From Triticum aestivum (Eukaryota; Streptophyta; Magnoliopsida; Poales; Poaceae): DNA of 64,000 bases. The notes beneath the pieces were generated by a model. It was not told where the DNA came from. It saw only the letters and a list, made by a program, of their open reading frames with translations, and did not search any database. The position numbers and the translations under genes are program-made. The stretch lies in contig NC_057807.1 in the NCBI RefSeq assembly GCF_018294505.1, positions 164,186,304 to 164,250,303 of the forward strand, in the 5' to 3' direction. Positions 1-11,171 of the stretch are shown here, piece after piece; position 1 is the stretch's first letter, and the number at the start of each line of letters is the position of its first letter.

Positions 1-15
1 CATGGCTTCATCAGT

Positions 16-640
16 GCATGTTTAGGTCCCATGGAACAAATGGGAATGAATTCAACCGTCTCGCCATCCTGCCTTGGCCACAAACATTGCGAATCTCGGT
101 TTTTAAATCTCTGTAAATCCAAAACTCACCAGGAAATCATGAAACCTGGCAGGGTGTCACTACATGGTACATATAATTGTCCAATTCGGCCGAAGCTACA
201 TTACAAGCCTCTTACAAACCGAAGCTCCTCGCAACCCTCATGGTTTCGATGAGCGAAACAATAATCGCTGCCTCCTCTCACCTTGAACTTTGTTTTCTAT
301 AGGCAACATAGAATAACAGAAGTGTCGTGCTCAAATTTGAAACTGTTCAGGGTTCGTTTGGCCATTTTATATATTACTAATTAAGTTTTCTACGCTTTTA
401 ATGTAGTCCATAATTTAAATTTGAACTACAAGCACAAGCTCCAGTGAAGCAAAATGGGTGGGAAATCGTACATGTGTCATTGGGTGCATATTTAGGTCTC
501 ATTTAAGGAATGAGAAGGAATTACGAACTTGTCGTCGTCCTGAAACATAGAGAAACTCGGTTTTTAAATCTCAGTAAATCAAAAACTCACCCAGAAAACA
601 TGAAACTTGGCATGGTTTCATGACATGGCACATATATGCC
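16..640. repeat. Two diverged copies of a ~160-bp repeat inside the CACTA element
   Basis: Units lie at about 16-177 and 484-640. Both run from a GTGCAT(G/A)TTTAGGTC start, through a shared CTCGGTTTTTAAATCTC block and an AAAACTCACC block, to GG(T/C)ACATATA. They are about 468 bp apart. Such repeats are common in the non-coding arms of CACTA elements. No function is visible, and the rest of 1-1320 holds no gene I can support. Confidence 0.6.
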
Positions 641-1192
641 ATGGTAAAAAAATCATCCAGTTTGAGAAGATGTGCACACATTAGTAGCCAACGAAGTCCT
701 TTTTGAACAAAAAGATGACACGTTAATATCACAAATGGTTGTATTATATGAACCGTGTCAAAATTTAACCATACTCAGTGGCGTGCGTGCAGCTGGTTGA
801 TTAGACGGGACGAGCGCGAGAAGTCCGCCGTGTGATGGGACGCATGCAAGTAGTCCGTCATGCAGGCTCAAAGGAAGGCGTGCATCCTCTCCACCTTGCA
901 GGCTCAATGCGACACATGCGAGCAGCAAGGCCGCCCATGCTCACCGGGAAGCAAGCTCTTTGACCTCCATGCACCAGCCACCGCCCGCCTCGTTCACAAC
1001 TTCTCCATTAATGGGTTAATTAAAGTGCCTGGACGGAGGAGTTTTTTTAGGGGTGGACAGAGGGTGTTTGCTTGTGATCCCATGGCAGCATTTGCTTTGT
1101 TCGTGTTTTCAACTCATATTCCAGCCTAATTTAAATTGCCACATAGGGCAACGGATAATACGACGACAAATAAAATGGCAATGGATAGTATG

Positions 1193-2478
1193 ACGACAAA
1201 TTTACAATGGCGCAGATAATAATTGTCTTACATAATCCAGATAATTAAAAATGCCACATGCGGTAAAGCCCGGAAGACACGGGGGCAAAAGAAGAAGGAA
1301 ATCGCAGACAACGATCTGGATAGCTATTGTATATACTCTTCGATGGATCGCCGGGCGATGGCATCCTCCAGGTCATTCTTCAATTCCTCATGACTTTGCT
1401 TGAAAGCAGCCACAGATTCCTCCACCTCTTGCTCGCGCTCGATCCGGCGCGTCCTCAAGTCACCCATTAGTTCCTCGATGACCGCAGTCAGTGTCATCCC
1501 CGAGGCATTGCTCTGCTCATGCAGCATCTTTCAGCCGGCGGCCTCCTCCTCCTTCTCGGCGAGCGCCTTGAGGAGCTTCGCATTGTCACCCATGAGTTGC
1601 TCGATGAGGCATCGCTGATCTCGAGCAGCTTGGTCAAGCCATTGACCAGCTCCTGCTGCTTAATGAGGCTAGCGAGAATGTCATTATTACCGGCCAAGGA
1701 CTTCAGCAACGCCATCTCGTCACGATCGCCAACACGGAGAGTGTGCTTGTGAGAGCCCTCGTGTGCCCGTGAGAGCTCATTCGAGGGCTCCATGGTGCGC
1801 CGGGACATCTCTGTTGCGGCTGCTGCTTCGCGGCAGGACCTCTCTAGTGCTTCTGCAGCCTTGGTCTTTGCTGCCTGGATATATGTCCACCTGAAACTCC
1901 TACTACTACTCATGGCGGAACGACTTGATAGGAAAGACCAGTTTTGTGGGTGATGAGGAGAGGAACTGTGAAGTAATTTTCAAGTCAGTAGTTTTTATAG
2001 CCCAGTGCTAAGTGTGAACACATATTAGCTTGATCGGTGTGAACACATATTAGTTTGATCTATGTGAACAGATTTGCAATTACTTATTGCGTTGTAATCT
2101 GCAATGTGACGAGAAACAAAGTCAAAATTTGTTGATGGTTCTGGGCCTACAAAACCCCGTTTCTGTTGTTCTGCCTCATCGCAAATAGTTCTTTTGGATC
2201 AACCGTATGCCACGCATCGGAAGACCGAAACGTGGGCCCTTGTTCTGGGATGTACGTGTACGTGTCAGCCCACTATCACACACGGTCATGATATCACCAT
2301 CGTGTCCTATGGATGTGTCGTATCGTCTCCCATGGGGTGCCAGAATGTTGACCACGTGGTTGCTCGCCGTGGTGTCCCTGCGCGCGCTCTGCTCGCCATT
2401 GAGGCAAATTTACAATGGCCATGGTTAATAATTGTCTTACATATTCGGCATAATTTAAAATGCCACATGCGGCAAGGC
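1193..2478. repeat. Pair of ~80-bp direct repeats bracketing the coiled-coil ORF remnant
   Basis: Copies at about 1193-1270 and 2398-2478 share CAAATTTACAATGGC, TAATAATTGTCTTACATA and TGCCACATGCGG in the same order and spacing. A further partial copy (CCACATAGGGCAACGG) precedes the first at about 1139. They lie in the CACTA element on both sides of the minus-strand ORF remnant. Confidence 0.6.
1324..1913 (-). pseudogene. Coiled-coil ORF remnant in the CACTA element (TnpA-like position)
   Basis: I do not recognise this protein. On the minus strand an ATG at 1913 opens an alanine-, serine- and glutamate-rich frame (starts MSSSRSFRWTYIQAAK) with heptad-like stretches such as ALLKSLAGNNDILASL and KQQELVNGLTKLLEI. 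Near 1600 the similarity moves to another frame (EQLMGDNAKLLKALAEKEEE), then a stop precedes a last coiled-coil segment (RRIEREQEVEESVAAF) ending at 1324. It is therefore a frameshifted, interrupted gene. It is the first ORF in from the CACTA terminus and points away from it, as TnpA-type DNA-binding proteins of En/Spm elements do. That role is inferred from position only. Confidence 0.4.
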
Positions 2479-2779
2479 ACAAAACACTCACGACCTACTT
2501 ATGCATACAATTATAATAAAATATAGGCTAAAAGGCTGAGCCAGCGGCCTTCCGACGACGGTCTTCTCAGACTCCATGATCAGCATATCACCCTTGCGGT
2601 CATTCATTATGTGTAACTTACTAATCATGAGTACTCGCAGATGCATCGTGTGTGATAGTCCTAGCCACCGCCAGCAACTAGTTTGCATTTTTCAAAGTTT
2701 TTTGTACGAACAAAATCGCACACGAACTTACTATAGTAACCGTCTGTGTTATAATTTCTCATAGAAAACAGTCCATCCG

Positions 2780-3130
2780 AGTGGGCTGTTTGCTGCGTAT
2801 CACACACATCTAGTTTACACGAATCGTTTGTGTTATTTTGGATCATCGCAAATGCCGCATATCACACACATCTTGTTAAGATGAACCGTTTTCGTTCTCT
2901 TGCCTAATCAAAAAATAGTTTGTTCGAGTGAACCATATGCCGTATATCACACACACCTTGATCTGGCTGACCGTTTCTGTTGCATTCCCTAATAGAACAC
3001 GGTTCATCGGAGCGAACTGTATGCCGTATATCACACACACATTGATATGGCTGCCCGTTTGTGTTGTTCTTCCTCATCGCAAGCAGTTCTGCTGGATCAA
3101 TCATATGCTCAGCATCGCACATGTGACTAA
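2780..3130. repeat. CACTA subterminal repeats
   Basis: At least five imperfect units of 65-85 bp carry the core (G/T)(T/C)ATATCACACACA, beginning near 2787, 2851, 2937, 3019 and (degenerate) 3105. Each is followed by a block like GTTTGTGTTGTTC and CTCATCGCA. A related unit occurs near 2155-2215. Such arrays are where the TnpA-type protein binds in characterised En/Spm elements; here that function is inferred. Confidence 0.6.
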
Positions 3131-3284
3131 AATCTGAATCGTGTTTGATGTCTCCGCAATCGCAAACCTTTTGCATCTTTTTTGACAATTTTTTTACATT
3201 CCCGTTTGCGATTAATGAATCTCACACATTTTCGTCAAAGGGTCTCTGATCGTAGTGTCGCGTTAGCAGCATCCTGTAATAGTG

Positions 3285-5847
3285 CTTTCTCTATGCCTAG
3301 TGTGCATAGTTTGATCTCTTGTTTAAACATGTGCCGGTAATATTAGTGCTACTGGTTATTTGGCTATTAGTTGTTCTTTATTATTAAGAGCATATTCTAG
3401 TTTAGTATCTTATCATGATCACTCGTATGTGTGATGCTTGTGTTATTCATTTAGACCTCTAGTGATCCTATACTCACATACCTTATATCAAATGTGTCTT
3501 ATTATTCAGTTGTTTAATTAGCTTTCACCATAGTAATGGTTTAGCTCTTGTTATAGATATGCTTACTAATAGTTGTTATGATTGGGGTCTAGTCTTTCAT
3601 TGTTGTTAACCATTATAAATATTTGGATTCATCCAAATATTTACTTGTGGTTGATTATTAATCTTAATCATATCATGTCTAGGATAGTTGTTCATCCTTT
3701 TGTTCTATTTGTTGTATATTTTCTTGTTAATTGTTTGATAAATAAAATTTGATGTTATGTACTTGGTCCTATTTTATTTTAATAATGATTTAGGTCTAAA
3801 CCTAGATCATTCAACTAATGTTGTTGAACGATGTTTTGCTTAAGTAGTATGTTTTGTAATGTTGGTTTGGTTGTTGTATAGGACACTTGTTTTGAGTTAT
3901 TATAGAGTTAATGTAAATGTTTGGATTCTATTGACCATTATGAATATTTAGATTCTATCTAAATATTTATTTGTGGTTAACTCCTATATTTATCATGCCA
4001 TGTTGTGATTGTGTAGTTAAATGCATAGGACGGTTTAATTTCTTGTGTGTTGATGCCATTGTGTTTGTTATACGGTAGTTACCTATTAGCCGCGATGTAT
4101 AGTGGACACTACTAGTGATTAGTACATAGTTCGTATTTAAACATTACTCATGTTGGCAAGCCATCATTAGTCATCATCAACCAAACCATGTCCCTTCATT
4201 GAATCATATCTCTTACGTTCCTATCATGCTCCTCATCTTCAGAATCTCCATCTTGATCAATGTCTTTTCATCCATCAACTCTTAATTTGTTTGGATTTTA
4301 TTTGGATTTACTTTTGCTCTGGTATTTATTGTGTTTGCCTTTGCTATTGTTTCGACGAGTAGGGAGTGGCAATGTTGGACATGGAGATAACAGGTTACTG
4401 ACGAAGGACTCAACAACAAAGGCATGCCTCTTTCTTTGATCATACTTATCTTATGTTTTAAAAAATTGCATTGTGTTTTACGGTTACTATATGCATGCCA
4501 TTTTAATTTTTGTAGTTAGCATGTCGATTGACACTTTACTTGATCTGTGTGTCGCCTATTCGTTTGACACCTGAGTAGAAGTATATAATTTCGGTAGAGT
4601 AGAAATGCTTAGCCATGCTTATCACCCTATAGGTGCCTTGTTGAATGACCTCTGAGTCATTGACAGTTGAAACTTAATGTTGAGCTAGGCCAGTTGGCCC
4701 TTGTTGACCTTCTCTATCCTCTTCTACTCTGGGTGAAACTTACCATCTGAATGCTGGCACGGGCGACAGCTGAATAAAGGATTGAAGGATCAATTGGCTG
4801 CCCTTCATAGGTTGAAGAGGGCAATTAGTCGTCCGTGCCGCATGAGGCCTAATAAGTCTTGGATTTGAAGATTTTGTAAACAGTACAGCCACATGATATA
4901 TGGGCACTGGCTTGGTTAAGTAAGCTGGTCAGCCTTAGGTGTCGATGTCGTCATACCGCAGATGGGATAGCTGCCCTACGGGGAGTATCCTCGGCATAGA
5001 TGGGGGGACCAGTTTGAGGACGTACTCTCAGTTCCATGCGCCAGACCCAATGGGCATGTCACATCTTTGGGGGATCAGTCCAAAGACCTCGTCACATCTC
5101 CCTGCCGGTATACTAAATGATGTACTATACTAGCGGCCACTAGTGGCATCAAGACGGGATTGTGTCGTGTGGGTAAAGTGTATGACCTCTGCAGAGTGTA
5201 TAACTATTTGAATAGTCGTGTCCATGGTCATGGACAACACATGAATCTTTCTTGATGTACTGGACCTGTCTTGCTTATTCCCTATTTGCCCCTTCTCTTG
5301 GAACCTATGAAAAGTGTGAGTTGATCAAGGATCCTCACTTTGCTGAAAGATATTCTAGAGATAAAAACATGTTTTCATCTAAAACTGCTATTATCCAAGT
5401 ACTATGTTATTACAAACAAAATTAGCTTTTATGCAAATGAGCCATACGGCCTTCCTTTGAAGCCACATGTAGCTATTAGGTCCTTCCCCGTGGGAGGCAT
5501 GTTGAGTACGTAATGTACTAATGGCAATACTTTTGTTGAACAATAGAGATCTATGAAGACCAGGGTGTTGACTATGACTATTATGATGATCCTGAGGAGT
5601 GAGGGCACGTGGACAACATCGACTGCCTGTGGCTGTGATGGAGTCGCTACACATTGTACTTTCCGCTATTTTCTGAATGTAATAATTGTCATGAGATAGA
5701 TCACTAGGTATGTCTTGTGACAAATATACTATTTGTAATACCTTTTACGTATTGTGCAAGGATATCATTTCATTGTGTTGTCAACAATGATCCTGGAGTT
5801 GACAAATATACGCAGGAGGGTCTGAAAGTTAATTCCAGGTTCTCACA
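3285..5847 (+). repeat. Tail of the 5' LTR of a long Gypsy-like element (element E)
   Basis: AT-rich sequence without a coding frame of note, ending in TTCTCACA at 5840-5847, directly before a tRNA-iMet primer-binding site. This places an LTR 3' end at 5847. The LTR start lies beyond the CACTA insertion and outside the window, so its total length is unknown but exceeds 2.5 kb. Short ORFs at 4939-5133 and 5391-5723 look like chance frames. I could not match a named family. Confidence 0.55.
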
Positions 5848-5851
5848 GAAG

Positions 5852-5864
5852 TGGTATTAGAGCC
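5852..5864 (+). promoter_or_regulatory. Primer-binding site (tRNA-iMet type) of element E
   Basis: TGGTATTAGAGCC differs by one base (C to T) from the plant initiator-methionine tRNA complement TGGTATCAGAGCC. It lies four bases after the inferred LTR end, as expected for the minus-strand primer site of a Gypsy or Copia element. Confidence 0.75.
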
Positions 5865-7030
5865 GATGTCGACCTAGTCGCGTGGCCTTAGTTAGAAATG
5901 GAAAGCCTTAGGGACTATTGTTATAAGAAAAACTATTTTGAAAAGGATTATTCTTGTACTCTTGTCCTTCACTATTGCTATTGTCATCTCATCTTATTCA
6001 ATTGAAATTTAAACTCTACTTCTCTACCATCTTCTTTGTAGTATGTGAAACCCTTTTCCCTGCCCTGTGTTGAAAAGTCAGAAGCTTCACATGATGTGCC
6101 AAGAATTTCAAGATAACTTCAACCCCAGAAGCTTTGAGTAGCAACATTTTTCCAATAGAAGACACATCCAGAACTCAAGAAGGTAACAACCGTCGATCAT
6201 GACCCAATCGTCAATGTCGATGTTTTGCCCCATGATTTATTGTGACTGTCCATATAGGATTAGGTTGGTTAACACCCCTGTAGTGATAGCACTCGTAGCT
6301 TGTAGACGCAAAACCTTTCTGGTGTGAGTATTGTCTGCATATTTTTGGTGTTTTCCTATGCAGTCATACTAAAACCCCATTTGCCAAAATGAGTTGATTT
6401 TAAGTTTCATTTGGATAGCTTCATGATTATCCTAGTGTTATCTTTTGTTTATCTTCTAGTATATCTCCTCCTTGTGTAGTGTTCTTTTACTCATCTTTAT
6501 GCTTTTCCCTCTTCTCTATAAACCCTGGAGGACACTTTGAGAGGAAAGAAATTGCAACATCATCATGCTTGGAGGTCTATTCTCAATGTGAACCCCATGG
6601 AAAACCTATTTTAATGGGGGTAGTAGATGATGATTCTTGTCGAGATCGAAGATTTGAAGACCTTCATTTGCAATGAGTGCAAAGATTTGAAGACCTTCAC
6701 TGCACCTACTATAATTTCAACCTGTAGATGGATCAATAAGTCAATCTGCATGAAAGCTTGATCTACAGAAGAAGGCAATACCAAAGAGTGATCAACGACT
6801 CACAGAAGCTATGTGGTTATCACCACAAAGAATAAAGAACTGCTCCCAAGCCTAGAGCAAGCCAGAGATAGTATCGAAAATCGAAGTATCTTCAATCAAG
6901 ACCCAAAGCCACCTATCACCAAGTTCAGAACGATCCATGATTCCACAAGTTTCCGAGAAGAACTTTGTTGAAGACAAAGTCTACCCAAACCCATTCTCTT
7001 TAGTCAGCCTGAATCTCGGGGACGAGATTC

Positions 7031-7048
7031 CTTTTAAGGGGGTAGATT
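7031..7048 (+). promoter_or_regulatory. Polypurine tract region of element E
   Basis: CTTTTAAGGGGGTAGATT immediately precedes the LTR start TGTAACATCCAG at 7049. The run AAGGGGG is the likely plus-strand priming tract. Confidence 0.55.
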
Positions 7049-8013
7049 TGTAACATCCAGATTCTCGGAATGTTTAAGAAAAAGTTTACCAAAAATCAGG
7101 GCGAGAAAATTTCGTTTATGTTATTTGGTAACAAAGCTTAAATTGGACTTTTATAATTAGGAGGGTTTAATTTGAACTAATGCCAACCTAAATTTAAATC
7201 TTGAGGTTTTTCTTATCTTTTTAGTTGGTTTTACTTTTCTCATCTTCGACATATTAATTTATGCGCATATGTACTTTGGAGTTTCTTTCAAAAAAAGTTG
7301 ACTTTCTATTCCTTTTCTAGATTTTGCTAAAAAGGAAAAACTAATTTCCTTTCCCAAACTCTTTGCAATATCCAATGGCCAATCTACCTTCTCTATTCTT
7401 ACTCCTCTCACCCGAATGGACCCAGCCCATCTCTTTTATTTTTCTTTTTCCATCTTTCTTGGACCGCAGCCCAATAACTCACTCTATTTTTTTCCTGCTC
7501 CCCTCCTTCCTCATGGGCTTGGCCGATCTGGCCCATCTCACCTAGTGGAGAAAACCCTCTCCTCCTCTCCGTTCCATCATGTATGTTCACATCTCACCTA
7601 AGAGGGAACCTCAACAGCCACCATGCACTGATGCCCTTCCTTTAATTCAATCCCCTCGGCTCCTTCCTTGCCTTATTGCTGTCCACTTGCCATCTTCCAA
7701 GGTCAACTCAAATGCTTCTTCTCCTTCCTTCAGGCACACATACATGCGCACACACAATATAGAGGAGAAAATGACATGTAAGTGAACTCCTGCCCTTCTC
7801 TAATCCCCTTGACTCCCCATCGTTTCCAAACCCTTCAGTACTTATATGAGGGCCTCCACCTCCTCTTCCAATCCAGTTACTTCTCCTACCTATTTCCTTC
7901 CTCCTATTTCCAAGACTACTCCATGAACTTTGAAGCTCCATGAACATCGGAACTCGATCTCGGTGACTCCAAGCATCTCGATTTGTGCCCTTGCGCTAGA
8001 AGGTTCTTCTTCA
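7049..8013 (+). repeat. Start of the 3' LTR of element E
   Basis: Begins TGTAACATCCAGATTCTCGG directly after the polypurine tract. A TATA-like ACTTATATGAGGG near 7840 followed by CCTCCACCTCCTC could be the LTR promoter. The LTR is interrupted at 8013 by the Harbinger-like transposon. How far it continues on the right (11120-15544, AT-rich) is unclear because its 3' end was not found. Short frames in both strands here look like chance. Confidence 0.5.
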
Positions 8014-8329
8014 GGCCAATTCCACTGCGCGACCCCATCATGTCCGCGCGTGTATGTTTGGGGTAAAACAGACGAACCAGACGGCCCAGCACGCGGGAGC
8101 AAACGGACTTTTGCCCATTTTCTGTCCGCTTTCGACCCATCCCCGGCCCAAGTTTGCGATTTTGAGGTGAAACGGATAGCGCCCGGACAGGCGGGACGTG
8201 CACGCTTGTCCGCCCCTGGCCCGCCTATCGATGGCACAGGGCAAAACCCCCTCGCGCCCCATTTGGCGCCATTTCCCCCCAAACCCTCCCATGTCCAACC
8301 GCCCCCTCCCCCCCCCCTTCCATGGCCGA

Positions 8330-8654
8330 NNNNNNNNNNNNNNNNNNNNNNNNNNNNNNNNNNNNNNNNNNNNNNNNNNNNNNNNNNNNNNNNNNNNNNN
8401 NNNNNNNNNNNNNNNNNNNNNNNNNNNNNNNNNNNNNNNNNNNNNNNNNNNNNNNNNNNNNNNNNNNNNNNNNNNNNNNNNNNNNNNNNNNNNNNNNNNN
8501 NNNNNNNNNNNNNNNNNNNNNNNNNNNNNNNNNNNNNNNNNNNNNNNNNNNNNNNNNNNNNNNNNNNNNNNNNNNNNNNNNNNNNNNNNNNNNNNNNNNN
8601 NNNNNNNNNNNNNNNNNNNNNNNNNNNNNNNNNNNNNNNNNNNNNNNNNNNNNN
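8330..8654. other. Assembly gap (325 N)
   Basis: All bases are N. The gap follows a C-rich run (CCCCCTCCCCCCCCCC) and splits the 5' part of the Harbinger-associated gene. ORFs that appear to cross it are not evidence of coding. Confidence 0.95.
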
Positions 8655-8678
8655 CAACCCGCCTGGAATGGTCAAGAA

Positions 8679-10546
8679 GAAGAAGGCCAAGGCGCCAAGG
8701 AAGCCGCGGTCGGAGTGCATGCCGGAGGAGATCGCCAAGTTGGACGCGGAATCGGCGAAGAGGAGGAATCGGACGGCGGTCGTCAAGGACAATGCCACCG
8801 CGGCCAAGTTCACTGCCGAGCGCGATGCGATGGAGGTCGTGCGGCGCAAGGACAAGGTCGAGGAGAAGGAGGCCATTGTTAACAAAGCACACGCCCTCAA
8901 CATGCTTGGCATATGTCGTCCGGCAGGTTTCTCTGTAGTGGCCGTCGGTCCAGCGAGCACAGGCTCCTCGGTCGCCCGGCCTCCCAACTGCCAGTCGCCG
9001 ACGTCGCGTACCACGCCTATGTCGCCCAGCTTTCCCCCGCCAAGGCACGACGGCCATACCCATTTCTTGGGGTCGCCGGATGTTGCCGTGATCGCGCCGT
9101 CCACCCCGCGCCCCACGGCCGTCATCGACCTCAAAGTCACACCTGGGTCCAGAAGTGGCGGCCGGCCATCCGTTGAGATGCAAAGAAAGCAAGCACAGCC
9201 GCCATTTATGGGCACCATGCCGTCCCCCCATGTCTTGTTCGATGGAATGCCAACACCAACGCCACCAGTCGACAACCCCTTCTACAACCAGTCTACGTTG
9301 CTGATGGAATGCCAACACCGACGCCACTGGTCTACGATGGTGGGCATGGCCCTGCCTACAATTTTGAGGAGACCCAAAGTCAGGATGGCCATGCCCAGTA
9401 CGTTGCTGATGAAGAGGCCGACGACCATGCTGACTACGACCATGGTGACTCGTGGCATGAAGACGATGACATCTATTGCGAAGGTGATGGTGATAAAGAA
9501 GAAGGCAATGACATTGATATTAGTGGCGAGCCATTGTTCATCGACGAGCTCACCCCAAAGAGCCGAAGCACAAAAGAGGAGGAAGAGCACTCACACGGGT
9601 TCATATACACAAGAGGAGGACAAGTTGATTTGCCAATGTTGGATGGAGATTAGGCAAGATCCGAGGATGGGCACGCAACAAAAGGGCCTAGTTTTTTGGA
9701 CAAGAGTCCACAAAACTTTCCATGAAAGGAAGATGTTTGAGCCCTACTAAATCACAAGCAACCGTGGCATCACCTCGATTCAAAAGAGGTGGTTGTTCAT
9801 CTAATAAGAGTGTAACAAGTATTGCGCCGCATTTGATAGCGTGGAAGCACGGCCCATGAGTGGTCTCGGCGTTGAGACATGGTATGCTCTCCTCATCCTA
9901 GTCCTTTCCTTGCTACGGCCATGAGACTTCGGCCTTGTATATGTTTGCATGTCCGATTCTTGTTGATCATGTGGTGTGGGCATTTCAATCTTTGGAAGCA
10001 TTCAAGGCCCAACACAACGACAAGCCATTCACTCTTACGCATTATTGGACGATCATCAACAATTGCCCTAAGTTCAAGGATCAATACCATGAACTTCAAA
10101 GGAAGAGAGGCAAGAAGTCGGCCAAGTTTGCTGGAGGTGGAGATGGCGAGGCATTGAAGAGGCCGAGGGGCAAGACCATCTCCATGGTGGACGACATACG
10201 TGATGCCTCATCCATGGCCTTGCATGAGACTTTGCATGGCATGATGTCTCAAAAGGATGTGAGGGACGAGAAGAAGCGGCAAAGCAAGGACAAGCAAATA
10301 AAGCAATACCTAGAGCTTGAAAGGAAGAAGCTTGAGATGGAGGAGGCGGCCAAGAAGAGGAAGATTGACATGGAGGAGGCGTCCCGGCAAAGGCAGCTCG
10401 ACATCGAGGCCGCCAATGTCAAGGCCAGGCATAGGCAGCTCGACATCGAGGCCACCAATGCCGCAACCAAAGTGAAGGAGGTGGCCCTTGCGATCATGAG
10501 CGTGGACTTGACCAAGATGAGCGAGAAGACGAGGAGTTGGTTCTAG
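8679..10546 (+). pseudogene. Myb/SANT-like and NAM-associated protein of a Harbinger-like element, frameshifted
   Basis: Similarity is spread over three frames. A lysine-rich N-terminal frame after the gap (MVKKKKAKAPRKPRSE from 8679) is followed by an acidic segment (9309-9653, EEADDHADYDHGDSWHEDDD). A Myb/SANT-like helix region reads SYTQEEDKLICQCWMEI and VFWTRVHKTFHERK (about 9603-9750). After stops, a 203-residue frame (9935-10546) carries YWTIINNCPKFKDQYHELQ followed by a Lys/Glu-rich coiled coil with repeated QRQLDIEAAN-like units, as in the NAM-associated C-terminal domain (Pfam PF14303). In plant PIF/Harbinger elements a Myb/SANT partner binds DNA and helps the transposase. This copy has several frameshifts and stops and cannot make one protein. 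Confidence 0.6.
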
Positions 10547-10839
10547 GCCAGGCAGAAGGAGATGTTTGACGCCGACGGCCTGAACTAGGTCGTCCGATCG
10601 GTCGTGGCCGTTCTTTTTGGAGGCTGGCATGGGTGCCGCCCGCTGGGCCGCTGGCTGTGTGCCGGCGAGAAACAGATTCATTTTGGAGGCTGGCTGTGTT
10701 GCCGACGAGGACGTGTAGGCTGTTGGCTCTATTGTCGGTGTGAACTAGGGCTGCTGGCGTGAACTAGGGCCGCTGGTATTTGAAACGTTGTTTTCTTTGG
10801 AGGCAGACAAGATGGGGCCAAAGGATGCGGCCGCGCGCT

Positions 10840-11171
10840 GGGCGCACGGCCACCGCATCCCAGGACAGACCCGGACACGATCCCATCACCCTATCCAAAC
10901 GGAAAGAATCCAGACAAAGCGGACGTTCGTTTGGGGTCGCACGGTGGAGTTGGCCTCATGCCATGAATCCATTCAGAGAAGAAACAACGCATTCCATCAA
11001 CCACAGCGCGCGGCCACCGCATCCCAGGATAGACCCGGATACGACCCCATCACCCTATCCAAACGGAAAGAATCCGGGCAAAGCGGACGTTTGTTTGGGG
11101 TCGCGCGGTGGAGTTGGCCTCATGCCATGAATCCATTCAGAGAAGAAACAACGCTTTCCATCAACCACACG
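10840..11171 (+). repeat. Tandem duplication (two ~164-bp units) spanning the Harbinger right end
   Basis: Units at about 10844-11007 and 11008-11171 share GGCCACCGCATCCCAGGA, CACCCTATCCAAACGGAAAG, GTGGAGTTGGCCTCATGCC and AGAAGAAACAACGC in order, with few differences. Each unit contains the complete terminal repeat and about 50 bp that would be host flank, so the duplication appears to have happened after insertion. Confidence 0.7.

Larger units (their letters stand above)
1..3284 (-). mobile_element. CACTA (En/Spm-type) DNA transposon, partial
   Basis: The right terminus is TAGTG at 3280-3284, the reverse complement of the diagnostic CACTA end. On the minus strand the end reads CACTATTACAGGATGCTGC. 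The interior has what is typical of Triticeae CACTA elements: irregular subterminal repeats next to the terminus (about 2780-3130), longer internal repeats (16-177 with 484-640, and 1193-1270 with 2398-2478), and a minus-strand coiled-coil ORF remnant. A 3-bp target duplication would be CTT at 3285-3287 but cannot be confirmed, because the other terminus lies left of the window. The element sits in the 5' LTR of the long Gypsy-like element that continues at 3285. No TnpD-type transposase is visible in this part. Confidence 0.7.
5848..7048 (+). mobile_element. Non-coding internal domain of element E
   Basis: Only 1.2 kb separates the primer-binding site (5852-5864) from the next LTR start (7049). 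No gag or pol similarity is visible, and the longest frame (6479-6676) is unremarkable. Near the right end GAATCTCGGGGACGAGATTC (7011-7030) followed by a purine-rich tract resembles the pol 3' end and polypurine tract of autonomous Gypsy elements. The domain is therefore a LARD-like or internally deleted derivative that would have needed proteins from elsewhere. Confidence 0.55.
8014..11119 (+). mobile_element. PIF/Harbinger-like transposon with Myb/SANT-NAM-associated gene
   Basis: Terminal inverted repeats: GGCCAATTCCACTGCGCGAC (8014 onward) against the complement of GTCGCGCGGTGGAGTTGGCC (ending 11119), two mismatches in 20. TCA flanks both sides (8011-8013 and 11120-11122), fitting a 3-bp duplication. 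A second equally good right end lies at 10955 because the end is tandemly duplicated. Inside is a decayed gene of the Myb/SANT plus NAM-associated type often found with plant Harbinger elements. The DDE transposase is not visible, and 325 bases are N (8330-8654), so the element may be non-autonomous. It interrupts the 3' LTR of element E. Confidence 0.55.

Noticed and set aside
2760..3130. CRISPR-like spaced repeats
   Set aside because: Units are imperfect, irregularly spaced and lie next to a CACTA terminus. They are transposon subterminal repeats in a plant genome.
3285..4400. Searched for matches between the element E 5' LTR and 13967-15544 to prove one LTR pair
   Set aside because: I could not find convincing shared blocks by eye, so assignment of 11123-15544 to the element E 3' LTR stays unproven.
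7930..9750. A 600-codon plus-strand frame and antisense 461- and 429-codon frames
   Set aside because: All cross the 325-N gap, and only the short segments with Myb/SANT-like similarity are credible. The antisense frames are shadows.
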